Shown here piece by piece: positions 34,336 to 43,192 of a stretch of 64,000 nt of DNA. Origin of the DNA: Prochlorococcus sp. AG-402-G06. GTDB lineage: Bacteria; Cyanobacteriota; Cyanobacteriia; PCC-6307; Cyanobiaceae. Position 1 is the first letter of the stretch, and each line of letters starts with the position of its first letter. The DNA lies in NCBI GenBank assembly GCA_003277985.1, contig QCHR01000002.1:79636-143635 (forward strand). Direction: 5' to 3'. The position numbers were made by a program, and so were the translations under genes. Under the pieces are notes generated by a model. That model was not told the origin of the DNA. It searched no databases and worked only from the letters and a program-made list of their open reading frames with translations.

Positions 34336-35706
34336 TTGGACCCTTTCGCATCAGCTCACAATTTAGATAGAGAACTTCATTCTTTACTTGTTCAAGCCTC
34401 AAGTAATCTTTGTGATTGGTTTGCCGAATCAGGTAGTCAAGCTCCTATGCCTGATTCATTTAACATGCCAGATGTCCATCCAGCGAAACAAGGTGTTTCT
34501 AACAAAGTATTATTGAGCGAACTTCGATTATTGATGAATGGCTCCTACCGACCATCTCATCCAGGATCACTTGCTCATTTAGATCCACCTCCTCTATCAG
34601 CTTCAATCGTAGGAGAGCTGATTTGTGCAGGCTTAAATAATAATCTTCTGGCTGAAGAATTATCCACTAGCTTGTCATCTTTGGAAAGAAATCTTTGTAA
34701 ATGGTTTTGTCAGAATTTGGGTCTTGGGGATTTGTCAGGAGGTGTTGCTGCTAGCGGAGGAAGTTTAAGTAATTTAATGGCTTTAGTAATGGCAAGAAAT
34801 ATAGCTGGTCTAGAAAGTGATCCTAGTGCTGTCTTTTTTGCAAGTGATGATTGTCATGTCTCCTTTGCAAAGGCTCTTAGGATTATGGGCCTGAGAGAGG
34901 AATCTCTAATAAAAATTCCTACAAACGAAAAGGGTGAATTAGAAATTTCTAGTTTGCGTTCAAGTTTAAAAAAAATTAAATCTGAGGGGAAGAAATGTTT
35001 CGCAGTCGTAGCCACAGCAGGAACCACTGTAAGAGGAGCTATTGATCCACTCTTAGATATTGCTAAATTTTGCCAAAAAGAAAAAGTTTGGCTTCATGTT
35101 GATGGCGCAATTGGTGGGATGTATGGTTTATCAACAATTGCTTCAGAAATTCTTCAAGGCTTAGGTTCCGCAGACTCCATAACGGTTAATCCACAGAAAT
35201 TATTAGGTATCCCAAAAACTTCTTCTTTACTACTTGTAGCTAATAAAAACCATCTTTCTTCTACTTTTTCAACAGGATTACCTTACGCCGAACCAATTAC
35301 AGGGAATGACTTTCATGGAGGAGAACTTGGAATTCAGGGAACTAGATCAGCCGAGGCATTGAAATTGTGGATTGGTTTAAGACATTTGGGTGAAGAGGGG
35401 ATTGAAAAAATACTTTTGGATTCTATTAAAAGAAGATGTTATTTAGAATCAATAATTGACTCATCAAAATTTAAAATCATATCAGGACCACTTCATCTTT
35501 TGGCTTTAACACCTATCAATTATACTTCCTCTCAAACGACAGATTGGTCTATAAAAACAAGAAGCTCTTTGTTAGCCAATAAATTTATGCTCTCAAGACC
35601 AATGTATGGAGATAGATATTATTTAAAAGCTGTTATGGGAAACCCTAATACTAAATTTGATGATTTAAAACTTTTAGCTAATCTTATAAATCATTCAATT
35701 ATTTGA
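34336..35706 (+). CDS. PLP-dependent group II decarboxylase
   Basis: A 456-residue aminotransferase-like decarboxylase related to tyrosine, glutamate and 2,4-diaminobutyrate decarboxylases. Motifs: PSHPGSLAHLDPPPL near the start, ASGGSLSNLMALVMARN, VVATAGTTVRGAIDPL, WLHVDGAIGGMYGL (the Asp binds PLP) and TVNPQKLLGIPKTSSLLLV, whose lysine should carry PLP. The substrate cannot be told from the sequence. TTG start. Followed by a small membrane-protein gene seven bases downstream. Confidence 0.88.
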   Translation: MDPFASAHNLDRELHSLLVQASSNLCDWFAESGSQAPMPDSFNMPDVHPAKQGVSNKVLLSELRLLMNGSYRPSHPGSLAHLDPPPLSASIVGELICAGLNNNLLAEELSTSLSSLERNLCKWFCQNLGLGDLSGGVAASGGSLSNLMALVMARNIAGLESDPSAVFFASDDCHVSFAKALRIMGLREESLIKIPTNEKGELEISSLRSSLKKIKSEGKKCFAVVATAGTTVRGAIDPLLDIAKFCQKEKVWLHVDGAIGGMYGLSTIASEILQGLGSADSITVNPQKLLGIPKTSSLLLVANKNHLSSTFSTGLPYAEPITGNDFHGGELGIQGTRSAEALKLWIGLRHLGEEGIEKILLDSIKRRCYLESIIDSSKFKIISGPLHLLALTPINYTSSQTTDWSIKTRSSLLANKFMLSRPMYGDRYYLKAVMGNPNTKFDDLKLLANLINHSII

Positions 35707-35713
35707 TTTTTAA

Positions 35714-35905
35714 ATGAATAAGGATTTTTTTAATAAAAAGAATATACTGGCTTTAATAACAGCTTTAATATCAATTATTATTGGCCTAATTTATTTAGGA
35801 TTAGTTTTTCTTTTAGATTTAAGAGGACCTATGAGTCCGCCTCCTTCGGAGGCCTTGATCTCGGTGGTAACTTCTTCTGACTTTTTTCAACCATCGGATC
35901 GATAA
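35714..35905 (+). CDS. Small single-pass membrane protein, cotranscribed with decarboxylase
   Basis: 63 residues: a basic head (MNKDFFNKKNILAL), one transmembrane helix (about 11-36, ITALISIIIGLIYLGLVFLL) and a proline-rich tail (RGPMSPPPSEALI). Such a head-TM-PPP tail is common among small cyanobacterial proteins. Its last 77 bases overlap the convergent GTPase gene, including a GC-rich hairpin. ATG start. Function unknown. Confidence 0.6.
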   Translation: MNKDFFNKKNILALITALISIIIGLIYLGLVFLLDLRGPMSPPPSEALISVVTSSDFFQPSDR

Positions 35906-37373
35906 CTCTTTCATATGCTCTTCTAATAAAACTTTTAAAATACTCGTCTCTTTTGTTTAGGTTGTAGTGATATTCAACAACTTCTTGTATTCCTCCATCT
36001 CCCCAGTTTTGGTCTTGTTGGAAATAAGTTATAAAACTTGCTCCAGCAATTCTAGTAAGCCAAGATACACTTACACCTTGAATTACTTTGCTAACAACTA
36101 ATGTTGGCAGCGATAAACTTAGAGTTGAGCTTATTAGTGAAACTCCACCTTTAACTAATCCCATAGTTGCAAGTATTTTTCCTACCGAAAGCGCTAAACT
36201 TTTTGCCTTTTTATTTGTAATTTTAACACCATATATGTTTGCTATTTCTATTACCATTTGTGCATTTACAGCCGCTGCAGCGATCATATCTAGAACCGGT
36301 AGTGGAGTTAGTATTAAAATCCCGCTGCTTAGCCATCCATACTTGTCTATACATTTTTTAGCAGATTGACTTCTTTGCTTAATTAATAACTTTTTTCCTT
36401 CTTTACCTAGATTGCTGCATTGAAGTAGAATATTATCTGCGATTAACTCTTCACCTTCTTCATGCAAAATATTTGCTAACCTTCTAATCAAACTATTGAT
36501 TTCAGGCTCTGGTTGATAGGGATTTTTCCCAGGGATTGCAATTGACTGAGGCGACGCGGCTGTACAAATAATATCTTTTGGCTCAATAAAATCGCTACAT
36601 CTATTCCTTAAAATTTCAATTAATCTTTTTTCTTCATTTTCACCTCTTAAATCTATTTTATTCAGAACAAGTAAAAGTCTCTTGCCTAATTTAGATAAAC
36701 TCCTAATTGTTTTTGTCTCCTCAAAACGTAAATCACCTTCGATTACTACTAACATTAGATCAGATTTACGTGCTTCTATTAAGGCATTTTTCTCCCTCTC
36801 TCTTCCTTCTTTCCCTGCTTCTAATATTCCTGGGGTATCAATAATTTTTATTCCTCTTGGAAGACCTTTAAGCTTTAGCCGGAAGGTTTCTTTTTCTATT
36901 GTTGATCCCATCTCAGGACCAACTTTACCTACTATTCTTTTTAATAGAGCTCTGATCAATGAAGTTTTACCGCTAGAGCCTATTCCAAAAACCACTAAAA
37001 TAATATCTCCTCTATCTAACTCTAATGAAACTCTATCCTTCTCATCCTTTAGTGCCTTGGCCTTAACTTTATCATTAATTAATTTGATTAACTGATCAAT
37101 ACTTTTTAATGATTTTCCGGCAGCTTGTTTTTTGCTTTTTAATGATAAATCTATTATTTTTTTATCGCTCTTAATTTTTAATATCGATTTTAGACTGTTT
37201 TGCACCCAATCTATTTTCTTTGAATAAAATAAACCGCTTATTATTAAAATTGTAATTAATATGGCGGGTATATTTATTAATCGTATTATTGCTCCTACCA
37301 ATCCAACAAGTATTAAGCTAATTAGAAGTATAAATATATAAAATATTATTTTTTTTGAATTATTTATTTTCAT
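35829..37373 (-). CDS. Membrane-associated Era-like GTPase with DUF697-like C-terminus
   Basis: 514 residues. Two N-terminal transmembrane helices (IFYIFILLISLILVGLVGAI; INIPAILITILIISGLFY) anchor a G domain: GIGSSGKTSLIRALL (P-loop), GSTIEKE with the switch Thr, IIDTPGILEAG and LLVLNKIDL. The C-terminal half is hydrophobic (LILTPLPVLDMIAAAAVNAQ) in the style of DUF697. The protein ends KKLPPRSRPPKEADS. Cyanobacterial homologues are thought to be chloroplast-type assembly GTPases; the exact role is unknown. It ends in a hairpin overlapping the convergent small gene. Confidence 0.85.
   Translation of the reverse strand: MKINNSKKIIFYIFILLISLILVGLVGAIIRLINIPAILITILIISGLFYSKKIDWVQNSLKSILKIKSDKKIIDLSLKSKKQAAGKSLKSIDQLIKLINDKVKAKALKDEKDRVSLELDRGDIILVVFGIGSSGKTSLIRALLKRIVGKVGPEMGSTIEKETFRLKLKGLPRGIKIIDTPGILEAGKEGREREKNALIEARKSDLMLVVIEGDLRFEETKTIRSLSKLGKRLLLVLNKIDLRGENEEKRLIEILRNRCSDFIEPKDIICTAASPQSIAIPGKNPYQPEPEINSLIRRLANILHEEGEELIADNILLQCSNLGKEGKKLLIKQRSQSAKKCIDKYGWLSSGILILTPLPVLDMIAAAAVNAQMVIEIANIYGVKITNKKAKSLALSVGKILATMGLVKGGVSLISSTLSLSLPTLVVSKVIQGVSVSWLTRIAGASFITYFQQDQNWGDGGIQEVVEYHYNLNKRDEYFKSFIRRAYERVIDPMVEKSQKKLPPRSRPPKEADS
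35839..35853. terminator. GC-rich hairpin in the convergent overlap
   Basis: GCCTCC-TTC-GGAGGC, a perfect six-pair GC-rich stem with a three-base loop, in the region where the small membrane gene and the GTPase gene overlap. It lacks a clear U-run on either side, so it may be only a coding-sequence coincidence, but the position suits bidirectional termination. Confidence 0.35.
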
Positions 37374-37391
37374 GTAATAGATACCATTTGG

Positions 37392-37871
37392 TTAATTTAT
37401 TCTTGAGTTATCTTTGTGTTTAAATATATCAACCAAAAAACATATGATAGCAATATTTATTGATATGTCTGCAACATTAAAAATAGGAAAATTAATGGGA
37501 ACTAGTTCTAAAAAATCTAATACATAACCTTTGATTAGTCTATCAATTCCATTACCTACTGTCCCACCTAAAAGATACGCAAGCCCAGTAAGATTCCAAA
37601 AAGATTTTGGTGGGTATTTTAATATAATCATAGTTATTAATATTGAGGTTAGAATACTTATAATAGTAAGAATATTTGTAGAATTGCTGAAAAGACTAAA
37701 TGCGGCTCCTTTATTCTTTACAAGGGTGAAATTTAATAAATTAGGAATAATATTTACAGATTTTTCAAATCCTAATGTGCTTAATATTAGAAACTTACTA
37801 ACTTGATCTAATAAAATAATGTAAAAAGAATATGTTATTGTTTTCATACTTCTATTCTTAAATGAATTCAT
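37392..37871 (-). CDS. lspA: Lipoprotein signal peptidase (LspA)
   Basis: Cleaves the signal peptide of diacylglyceryl-modified prolipoproteins in the inner membrane (an aspartic protease). Four transmembrane helices and the active-site boxes are seen: ILLDQVSKFLI, LVKNKGAAFSLF, GGTVGNGIDRLIKGYVLDFL and FNVADISINIA, the last two with the catalytic aspartates. I chose ATG 37871 (MNSFKNRSMKT), which overlaps the bioY stop by four bases (ATGA), over an ATG 54 bases upstream. 159 residues is normal. The overlap points to an operon with bioY. Confidence 0.93.
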   Translation of the reverse strand: MNSFKNRSMKTITYSFYIILLDQVSKFLILSTLGFEKSVNIIPNLLNFTLVKNKGAAFSLFSNSTNILTIISILTSILITMIILKYPPKSFWNLTGLAYLLGGTVGNGIDRLIKGYVLDFLELVPINFPIFNVADISINIAIICFLVDIFKHKDNSRIN

Positions 37872-38440
37872 TTTATTATTAATATACGTTTTAATAATAT
37901 TGATAAAAGACTTATTGATATGCATAGTAATAATTGATTTGGGAAAGGTTTAAAAGTATTTATCAATATGAGATCAGGTAAACTATCTAACCAATTTCCA
38001 AAGATTTTGCCAAAAACTAGATAGATAATACCTGTAATATGCAAAATGCATAATGATATAACTGTGTAAAATGAGTAATTAATTAGATTGGCTTTTGAAT
38101 TTTGTTTCGCTAAAAAACCACATGTCCAAGCAGCAGGAATGAATCCTAATAAGTACCCAAATTCATGAGTTAAGATATAACCAACACTACCACCTCCATG
38201 AAAAACAGGTAAATAGAATAAACCTATAATCAGATAAGAAATTGCTGAAATTGTTCCTATATTGGGGCCGCATAGCAATGAAGTTAAAAGAAGCCCCTGA
38301 ATTTGCCAAGTGCTATGAAGTGGGATAATTGAGATAGATATGTCCTCTTGAGGAGAAATTACAAATGCTGGTATCATTGCGCATATTATGATTAACATTA
38401 CGCCTGTTATCGCTTTTGCCCCGCAACTAAATATGTTCAA
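37868..38440 (-). CDS. bioY: Biotin transporter substrate-binding subunit BioY
   Basis: A 190-residue S component of an ECF-type biotin transporter, with six transmembrane helices. Family landmarks: PLHSTWQIQGLLLTSLLCGP, SAISYLIIGLFYLPVFHGGG, SVGYILTHEFGYLLGFIPAA, then TGIIYLVFGKIFGNW. TTG start. No bioM or bioN component is adjacent, so it may use shared ECF components or work alone. Upstream is the divergent sipA-like gene. lspA follows with a four-base overlap. Confidence 0.92.
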   Translation of the reverse strand: MNIFSCGAKAITGVMLIIICAMIPAFVISPQEDISISIIPLHSTWQIQGLLLTSLLCGPNIGTISAISYLIIGLFYLPVFHGGGSVGYILTHEFGYLLGFIPAAWTCGFLAKQNSKANLINYSFYTVISLCILHITGIIYLVFGKIFGNWLDSLPDLILINTFKPFPNQLLLCISISLLSILLKRILIIK

Positions 38441-38524
38441 TGAATTTAATTAGTCGATCTTATACATCATTATTTACAAATTGATTGATATGTCAATATC
38501 ATCATATATAGCGGTTTAGTCATA

Positions 38525-38746
38525 GTGAAATTTTCAGTTGGAGAAAAAGTATCCTTACAAGTTCCTTTGCCATATCTGAAGACTGCAGATTCCATATCAA
38601 TGCTAAGACCTCCTGATCTGGTATCTCTCGATGAGGTTGGAGTAATTATTGGAATAAGACCAAATGATTTACTAGAAGTGAAATTTAGAAGGGGTAATTT
38701 CCTGATTCCGTCTGAAAGACTTAAGATTTTGGGTGAAGACAACTGA
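38525..38746 (+). CDS. sipA: SipA-like (DUF3148) regulatory protein
   Basis: 73 residues. VGEKVSLQVPLPYLKTADSI, SMLRPPDLVSLDEVG and VKFRRGNFLIPSERLK match SipA, a small SH3-like beta-barrel protein shown in Synechococcus elongatus to bind and stimulate the sensor kinase NblS. GTG start (codon at 38525). NblS-type (HIK33) kinase is not in this window, so the link is by homology only. Divergent from bioY. Confidence 0.85.
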   Translation: MKFSVGEKVSLQVPLPYLKTADSISMLRPPDLVSLDEVGVIIGIRPNDLLEVKFRRGNFLIPSERLKILGEDN

Positions 38747-38763
38747 CTATTAAGGCTACTTGA

Positions 38764-40002
38764 TTAATTTAACCAGTCTTTGCTGATTTTTCTGATAACT
38801 TCTTCGTTGCTACAAACGCTTAGTAATGGGTTCTTTAAATATTTATTAGCAGCATCCTTGATTTCTTTACTAGTAATACTTTCGAGTCTTAATAGGATTT
38901 CTTTGTCGTGATTGTCTCCTAGACCAATTCCTAAAAGATGAGCTTTATGCTCGGCCCTTTGACTAATACTCTGCAAAGAATGTGCAATTTGTCCACGATA
39001 TTTGATCTTTACAAGATTCAATTCTTCAGGAGATATTTCACTATTAATAATTTTATCCCAGCAATCTTTTAGTAATTTATAAGTAAGGATTGCTTTGTCT
39101 TCAGTTGTAGAAGCGTGCATTATAAATGGTGTTTGATTCTCTCTGATAGGATGATAAACCCCTGCTTCATAAACTACTCCATACTTTTCTCTGAGAACCT
39201 TGAATAATAAGCTTGACATTCCGTAACCTAAGTAACACGATAATAACCTAAGCAAAATGTCTGATTTATTATCATGTCTGATTGTTGCTTTACCTAGGAG
39301 AAGAATGACTTGTTTTGTGTTTAATGATCGTGTGCAAATACTTGTTTTTTGTTTATATTCAATTTCCGTTTTATTATTACTTGCATATACTTTATTTTGA
39401 TTTATTTTAATCTCCTTAAATGCTTCTAATTTTTCTATATAACTTTCTATACCGATTGGAAAATTTCCTGAAATAACTAAATTCTTCTCTCTATGAATTA
39501 ATGTGCTCGCTACGCCCAATATATGTTCTTTTTTGATTTTATTTATATCATCTATCAAGCCCAATGGATCATGGCCATATGGTCCATCACCGTATACCAT
39601 CTTTCTCCAGCCATCAAAGGCTAATTGATATGTACTCTCTTTTTGTCTTTTAATGGCTTTTATCGTTAGATCTTTTTCTAAATCAATTTGATCTATTTGG
39701 AGTAAAGGTTTTGTAATCATCCAGCCTATTAAAGGAAGAAGTTTATGAGCATAATTTTCAACACATTTAAGACTTATTAGAAGACCATCTTCATATGTTT
39801 CACAGTTTAAATTCGCTCCAGAACTTTCTACAATTTCAGCAATTTGGAAATTATTGTATGGCCCACAACCTCTAAGCATTGTTGAGCTTAATAGTTGATG
39901 AATCCCTTTTTTATCTTTTGGATCAATTCTACTACCATCTTTTATCCATAGTTTAGCGGACATTATATTTTTGCTATTAATTTTGTCTAAAATTATTTTC
40001 AT
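38764..40002 (-). CDS. M16-family peptidase-like subunit, inactive-looking
   Basis: A 412-residue pitrilysin/MPP-type protein. The zinc motif HXXEH is absent: the region reads GIHQLLSSTMLRG, so it is likely non-catalytic. The C-terminal half keeps the MPP-like fold with YGMSSLLFKVLREKYGVVYE and IRENQTPFIMHA. It lies two bases after the stop of a catalytic M16 gene, and the pair resembles the active/inactive heterodimers common in bacteria. ATG start. Confidence 0.88.
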   Translation of the reverse strand: MKIILDKINSKNIMSAKLWIKDGSRIDPKDKKGIHQLLSSTMLRGCGPYNNFQIAEIVESSGANLNCETYEDGLLISLKCVENYAHKLLPLIGWMITKPLLQIDQIDLEKDLTIKAIKRQKESTYQLAFDGWRKMVYGDGPYGHDPLGLIDDINKIKKEHILGVASTLIHREKNLVISGNFPIGIESYIEKLEAFKEIKINQNKVYASNNKTEIEYKQKTSICTRSLNTKQVILLLGKATIRHDNKSDILLRLLSCYLGYGMSSLLFKVLREKYGVVYEAGVYHPIRENQTPFIMHASTTEDKAILTYKLLKDCWDKIINSEISPEELNLVKIKYRGQIAHSLQSISQRAEHKAHLLGIGLGDNHDKEILLRLESITSKEIKDAANKYLKNPLLSVCSNEEVIRKISKDWLN

Positions 40003-40004
40003 AT

Positions 40005-41237
40005 TTATTCCTCAGGTTCAGCAATTAATGTGAATGCATTTTCTGGATTAAATAATGGAAAAATCAATTCATTTATGCCTGATATTGTCCAAGATGAAAT
40101 ATCATCTATTGATTGTAATATTGATTGGTGTCTACCCCATAGAGCTTGATTCCCTAATGTTGAGGCGATTTGAGTGCTTAACTCTAGACCAAAATAAATA
40201 TTATTTATAACTAAACTTTTTGCACGTTCCAAATCTTTATTGGTAAGTATTCCTTTTGCTAATTCTTTAAGAATGCTATTTATTTCCCTTTCAGCAAATT
40301 TTAGATTTTCCTCCTGGCAACATACGTCTAGAAGTATTAATCCACCTTCTTCAAGGATTTGTAAATCTATATCTATTGATTCAATAATTCGTTTTTCTTC
40401 TCTTAATTCCTTAACAATAAGACTACTTCTACCTTCGCATAACATTGTTGCAGCAATCTCTGCTCCTAATATTATGTTTTGCTCTTTTGCTGGAGGAAGT
40501 TTCCAGGCTTTCAATATTCTTCCTCCCTCAAGCCTAGGAATAGTTTCTTTTTTATAACCTTTATTAAAGGAAGTTTTAGTCCTTATATTTGTTTCCTCTG
40601 CGATTGCTTTTAGTTCCGAAAGTTTACTATTGTTAATTATCGAATAAATGTCTTTTGGCAATTCTCCAGCAATACATAATGTACAATTTTTACCTACGTA
40701 ATGATTCTTATGGAATAGTTTCATTTGTTTAGGATTTATATTTTTTACGCTCTTTTCATTACCTAGTATTGGTTTAGAATATCTATGAGGTTTTAAACAT
40801 TCCTTTAATAATTTCATATAAATAATTTCATCTGGTTGCTCAATATTTTGTGCGATTTCCTCTAAGACTACTTCTTTCTCCATTTCAAAAGCGTTTTTTT
40901 CAATTTTAGGAAATAATAATAACTCTAATATCAGTTTTAGGCCTTCCTCTATCTTTTCAGGTGGCACTAGAACGTGATAGTGAACATCGTCTAACCCAGT
41001 CGCAGCATTACTACTTCCACCCAAGGCTTCAATTTTTAAATCGAATTCACCTTCTTTAAGGTTCTTGCTTCCTTTAAATATCATATGTTCTAAGAAATGT
41101 GCCATACCTTCTTCACTTTTCGTTTCATAAAGACTTCCTCCTTTGCACCAAAAGTCAATACAAGTTAATGTTGATTCTTCTATATCAGCTAGAACACATG
41201 TAGTACCATTTTGCAATGACCAATGATTTACTTTCAT
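40005..41237 (-). CDS. M16-family zinc peptidase, catalytic subunit
   Basis: A 410-residue processing-peptidase-like metalloprotease. The catalytic HFLEHMIFKG motif (HXXEH) lies near residue 47-56, with the third ligand in EKEVVLEEI (about residue 125). FDLKIEALGGSSNAATGLDD and HYHVLVPPEKIEEGL complete the N-terminal domain. The C-terminal half is the substrate chamber (ERAKSLVINNIYFGLELSTQ). ATG start. First gene of a pair with the inactive-looking partner. Confidence 0.92.
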   Translation of the reverse strand: MKVNHWSLQNGTTCVLADIEESTLTCIDFWCKGGSLYETKSEEGMAHFLEHMIFKGSKNLKEGEFDLKIEALGGSSNAATGLDDVHYHVLVPPEKIEEGLKLILELLLFPKIEKNAFEMEKEVVLEEIAQNIEQPDEIIYMKLLKECLKPHRYSKPILGNEKSVKNINPKQMKLFHKNHYVGKNCTLCIAGELPKDIYSIINNSKLSELKAIAEETNIRTKTSFNKGYKKETIPRLEGGRILKAWKLPPAKEQNIILGAEIAATMLCEGRSSLIVKELREEKRIIESIDIDLQILEEGGLILLDVCCQEENLKFAEREINSILKELAKGILTNKDLERAKSLVINNIYFGLELSTQIASTLGNQALWGRHQSILQSIDDISSWTISGINELIFPLFNPENAFTLIAEPEE

Positions 41238-41555
41238 TCTAGATATCTTAAAGGACCTTTAATATTTATATTATATGAATCTATGCTAATAACATTTATA
41301 ATTTTCAAATCCTATGCTTTTAATTGATTAAACTTTAAAACATTAATTTAACATAGATTCTCTTTGTTATTAGTTTCTTATTCTTTTTCTAATTACAACT
41401 TTTGAATTCTAGCTGATTATTTAATGCTCGTTGCATGAAAATCTCTTTTTAGTTCTTTTTAACCCTAAATAATCTTATAATAGTTTGTATGCATATTTAT
41501 AAATAAACAGTTTCTATGAATTTCATCCAAACCCTTTTAGCTTGAGTGTTTAGTT
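41238..41555. other. AT-rich spacer upstream of pcyA
   Basis: 318 bases between divergent M16 and pcyA genes. It is strongly AT-rich, with stop codons in all frames and no strong inverted repeat. It should hold both promoters. I do not see a conserved operator. Confidence 0.4.
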
Positions 41556-42281
41556 TTGAAGTCAGTTTTTTGCAATGAAAGTAAGTTGAACCCTCTTTTG
41601 CTTGAGGCTTTCGAACTCATCAATAATAGAATCAAATCGTTGTCTGATGTTGAACCTCTAAGCATTGATTCTAAGTTGAGCAAGATTTACCGCAACCTAA
41701 ATAAGGAGGAATTATTTATCTTTAACGAGTTTTATCAAGCAAAGGGATTTAGAAAAATTCATTTGGAAGTTGCAATGCTTGGAAAATCATTGCAAATACT
41801 CCATTGTGTCTTTTTCCCTGACCCATGCTATGAACTTCCCATATTTGGCGCTGATTTGGTAGTTAATTCAAATAATATTTCTGCCGCCATTGTTGATTTG
41901 TCACCTGTTGGGAAACATTTGCCAGATTCATTGATTTCTCAAATGAGATCATTACAATTCCCTAAATTCAATGAGCCTGGGAAGCTGCCAGAATGGGGAA
42001 TGATCTTTTCTCCGTATGTATGCTTTATTCGTCCAGTTGATTTTCTCGAAGAAAAATCATTTTTAAAACTCATTGATCAATATTTGTCACTACTGCTTTC
42101 CTTATTAGTTAGGGTAAAGGCAGACGAAATTAATTCGTTCGATACTATGGACAGACTTAATTATCAAAAACGATATTGCTCAAATCAAAAACTTAATGAA
42201 AAGACCAGAGCTATTTTAACAAAATTTTTTGGTTCATCTTGGGCCGATGAATACATCAATAAAATCCTTTTTGATTGCTAG
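41556..42281 (+). CDS. pcyA: Phycocyanobilin:ferredoxin oxidoreductase (PcyA)
   Basis: A ferredoxin-dependent bilin reductase that turns biliverdin into phycocyanobilin. Catalytic residues of the family are visible: HLEVAMLG (Glu), LQILHCVFFP (His) and IFGADLVV (Asp). WGMIFSPYVCF and KTRAILTKFFGSSWADEYI near the end are typical. 241 residues, TTG start. In lineages without phycobilisomes the product serves phytochrome-like or residual phycoerythrin roles. It ends two bases before the lipoprotein fusion-protein gene, which suggests cotranscription. Confidence 0.94.
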   Translation: MKSVFCNESKLNPLLLEAFELINNRIKSLSDVEPLSIDSKLSKIYRNLNKEELFIFNEFYQAKGFRKIHLEVAMLGKSLQILHCVFFPDPCYELPIFGADLVVNSNNISAAIVDLSPVGKHLPDSLISQMRSLQFPKFNEPGKLPEWGMIFSPYVCFIRPVDFLEEKSFLKLIDQYLSLLLSLLVRVKADEINSFDTMDRLNYQKRYCSNQKLNEKTRAILTKFFGSSWADEYINKILFDC

Positions 42282-42283
42282 TA

Positions 42284-43192
42284 ATGTCTAAATATTTGTC
42301 TTTTAAATTCCTATTCTTTTTTTGCATCACACCCATAAGTATGCTTTTAATTAGTGGATGTAATAATAGACCTTTAGAGGTAAATCAAAATCTCAAGAAT
42401 ACTGAAGTTGTAGATAGAATTGAATCTGTAGCAGCGTTAGGCCAATTAAATCCTCTTGGCGAAGTAAGAAAATTAGCAGCTCCAACTAGTGGAAAGGGTG
42501 GTACTCCAAGATTGTCTGAATTATTAGTTCAAGAAGGCGAATCTATCTATAAGGATCAAGTTTTAGCTGTTTTTGATAACCGTCCTAAACTTGAAGCTAA
42601 TCTGAAATCTGCCGAAGCTAATTTAAATATTTTAATGAGTGAAATCATGATAAAAGAAAGGGAAATTAATAGATATCAAACTCTTGTTGATAAAGGTGCA
42701 GTGGCGCAAATCGTTTTAGACAATATGAAAGATGATTTGCTTATTTCTCAGACCAGGATTTTAAAGCTCAACTCTGCCATCGATGCAATTAAAGTTGATT
42801 TAGAACAAACACAATTAAAAAGTCCAATTGATGGGATTGTGTTGCAAATCTTAGTTCGTGAGGGAGAGAGACCAAATTCGTCAGGTGTAATTAATGTCGG
42901 TGCTAACAAACTAATGGAAGCGCTTATTGAAGTATATGAATCCGACATAGACAGAGTTCAAATAGGTCAAGCTGTTAATTTGATTAGTGAAAACGGAGGA
43001 TTTAATGGCTCTTTAAGAGGTCAAGTGAGTTTGATTAGCCCACAAGTCAGGCAAAGAAGAGTACTTTCAACCGATCCAACTGGCGACGCTGATTCAAGAG
43101 TTGTCGAGGTTAGAGTCAAACTTGATAATTCATCAGCCAAAAAGGTTTCTCATCTAACTGGAATGAAAGTCATTGCTCGTTTTCAGCCATAG
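42284..43192 (+). CDS. devB: DevB-like membrane fusion lipoprotein (HlyD family)
   Basis: A periplasmic adaptor of an ABC exporter of the DevBCA type. The signal peptide ends in a lipobox (MLLISGC), so it is probably lipid-anchored at C29 or so. The middle has coiled-coil hairpins (EANLNILMSEIMIKEREINR) and biotinyl-lipoyl-like and beta-barrel parts (KSPIDGIVLQILVREGERPN; MEALIEVYESDIDRVQIGQA). I chose ATG 42284 over an upstream TTG inside pcyA. It overlaps the downstream permease GTG start by one base. Confidence 0.88.
   Translation: MSKYLSFKFLFFFCITPISMLLISGCNNRPLEVNQNLKNTEVVDRIESVAALGQLNPLGEVRKLAAPTSGKGGTPRLSELLVQEGESIYKDQVLAVFDNRPKLEANLKSAEANLNILMSEIMIKEREINRYQTLVDKGAVAQIVLDNMKDDLLISQTRILKLNSAIDAIKVDLEQTQLKSPIDGIVLQILVREGERPNSSGVINVGANKLMEALIEVYESDIDRVQIGQAVNLISENGGFNGSLRGQVSLISPQVRQRRVLSTDPTGDADSRVVEVRVKLDNSSAKKVSHLTGMKVIARFQP

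Noticed and set aside
35714..35905. Overlap of the small membrane gene with the GTPase gene as evidence of a false call
   Set aside because: The head, TM helix and Pro-rich tail are protein-like, and the overlap covers only the last 77 bases, so the gene is kept.
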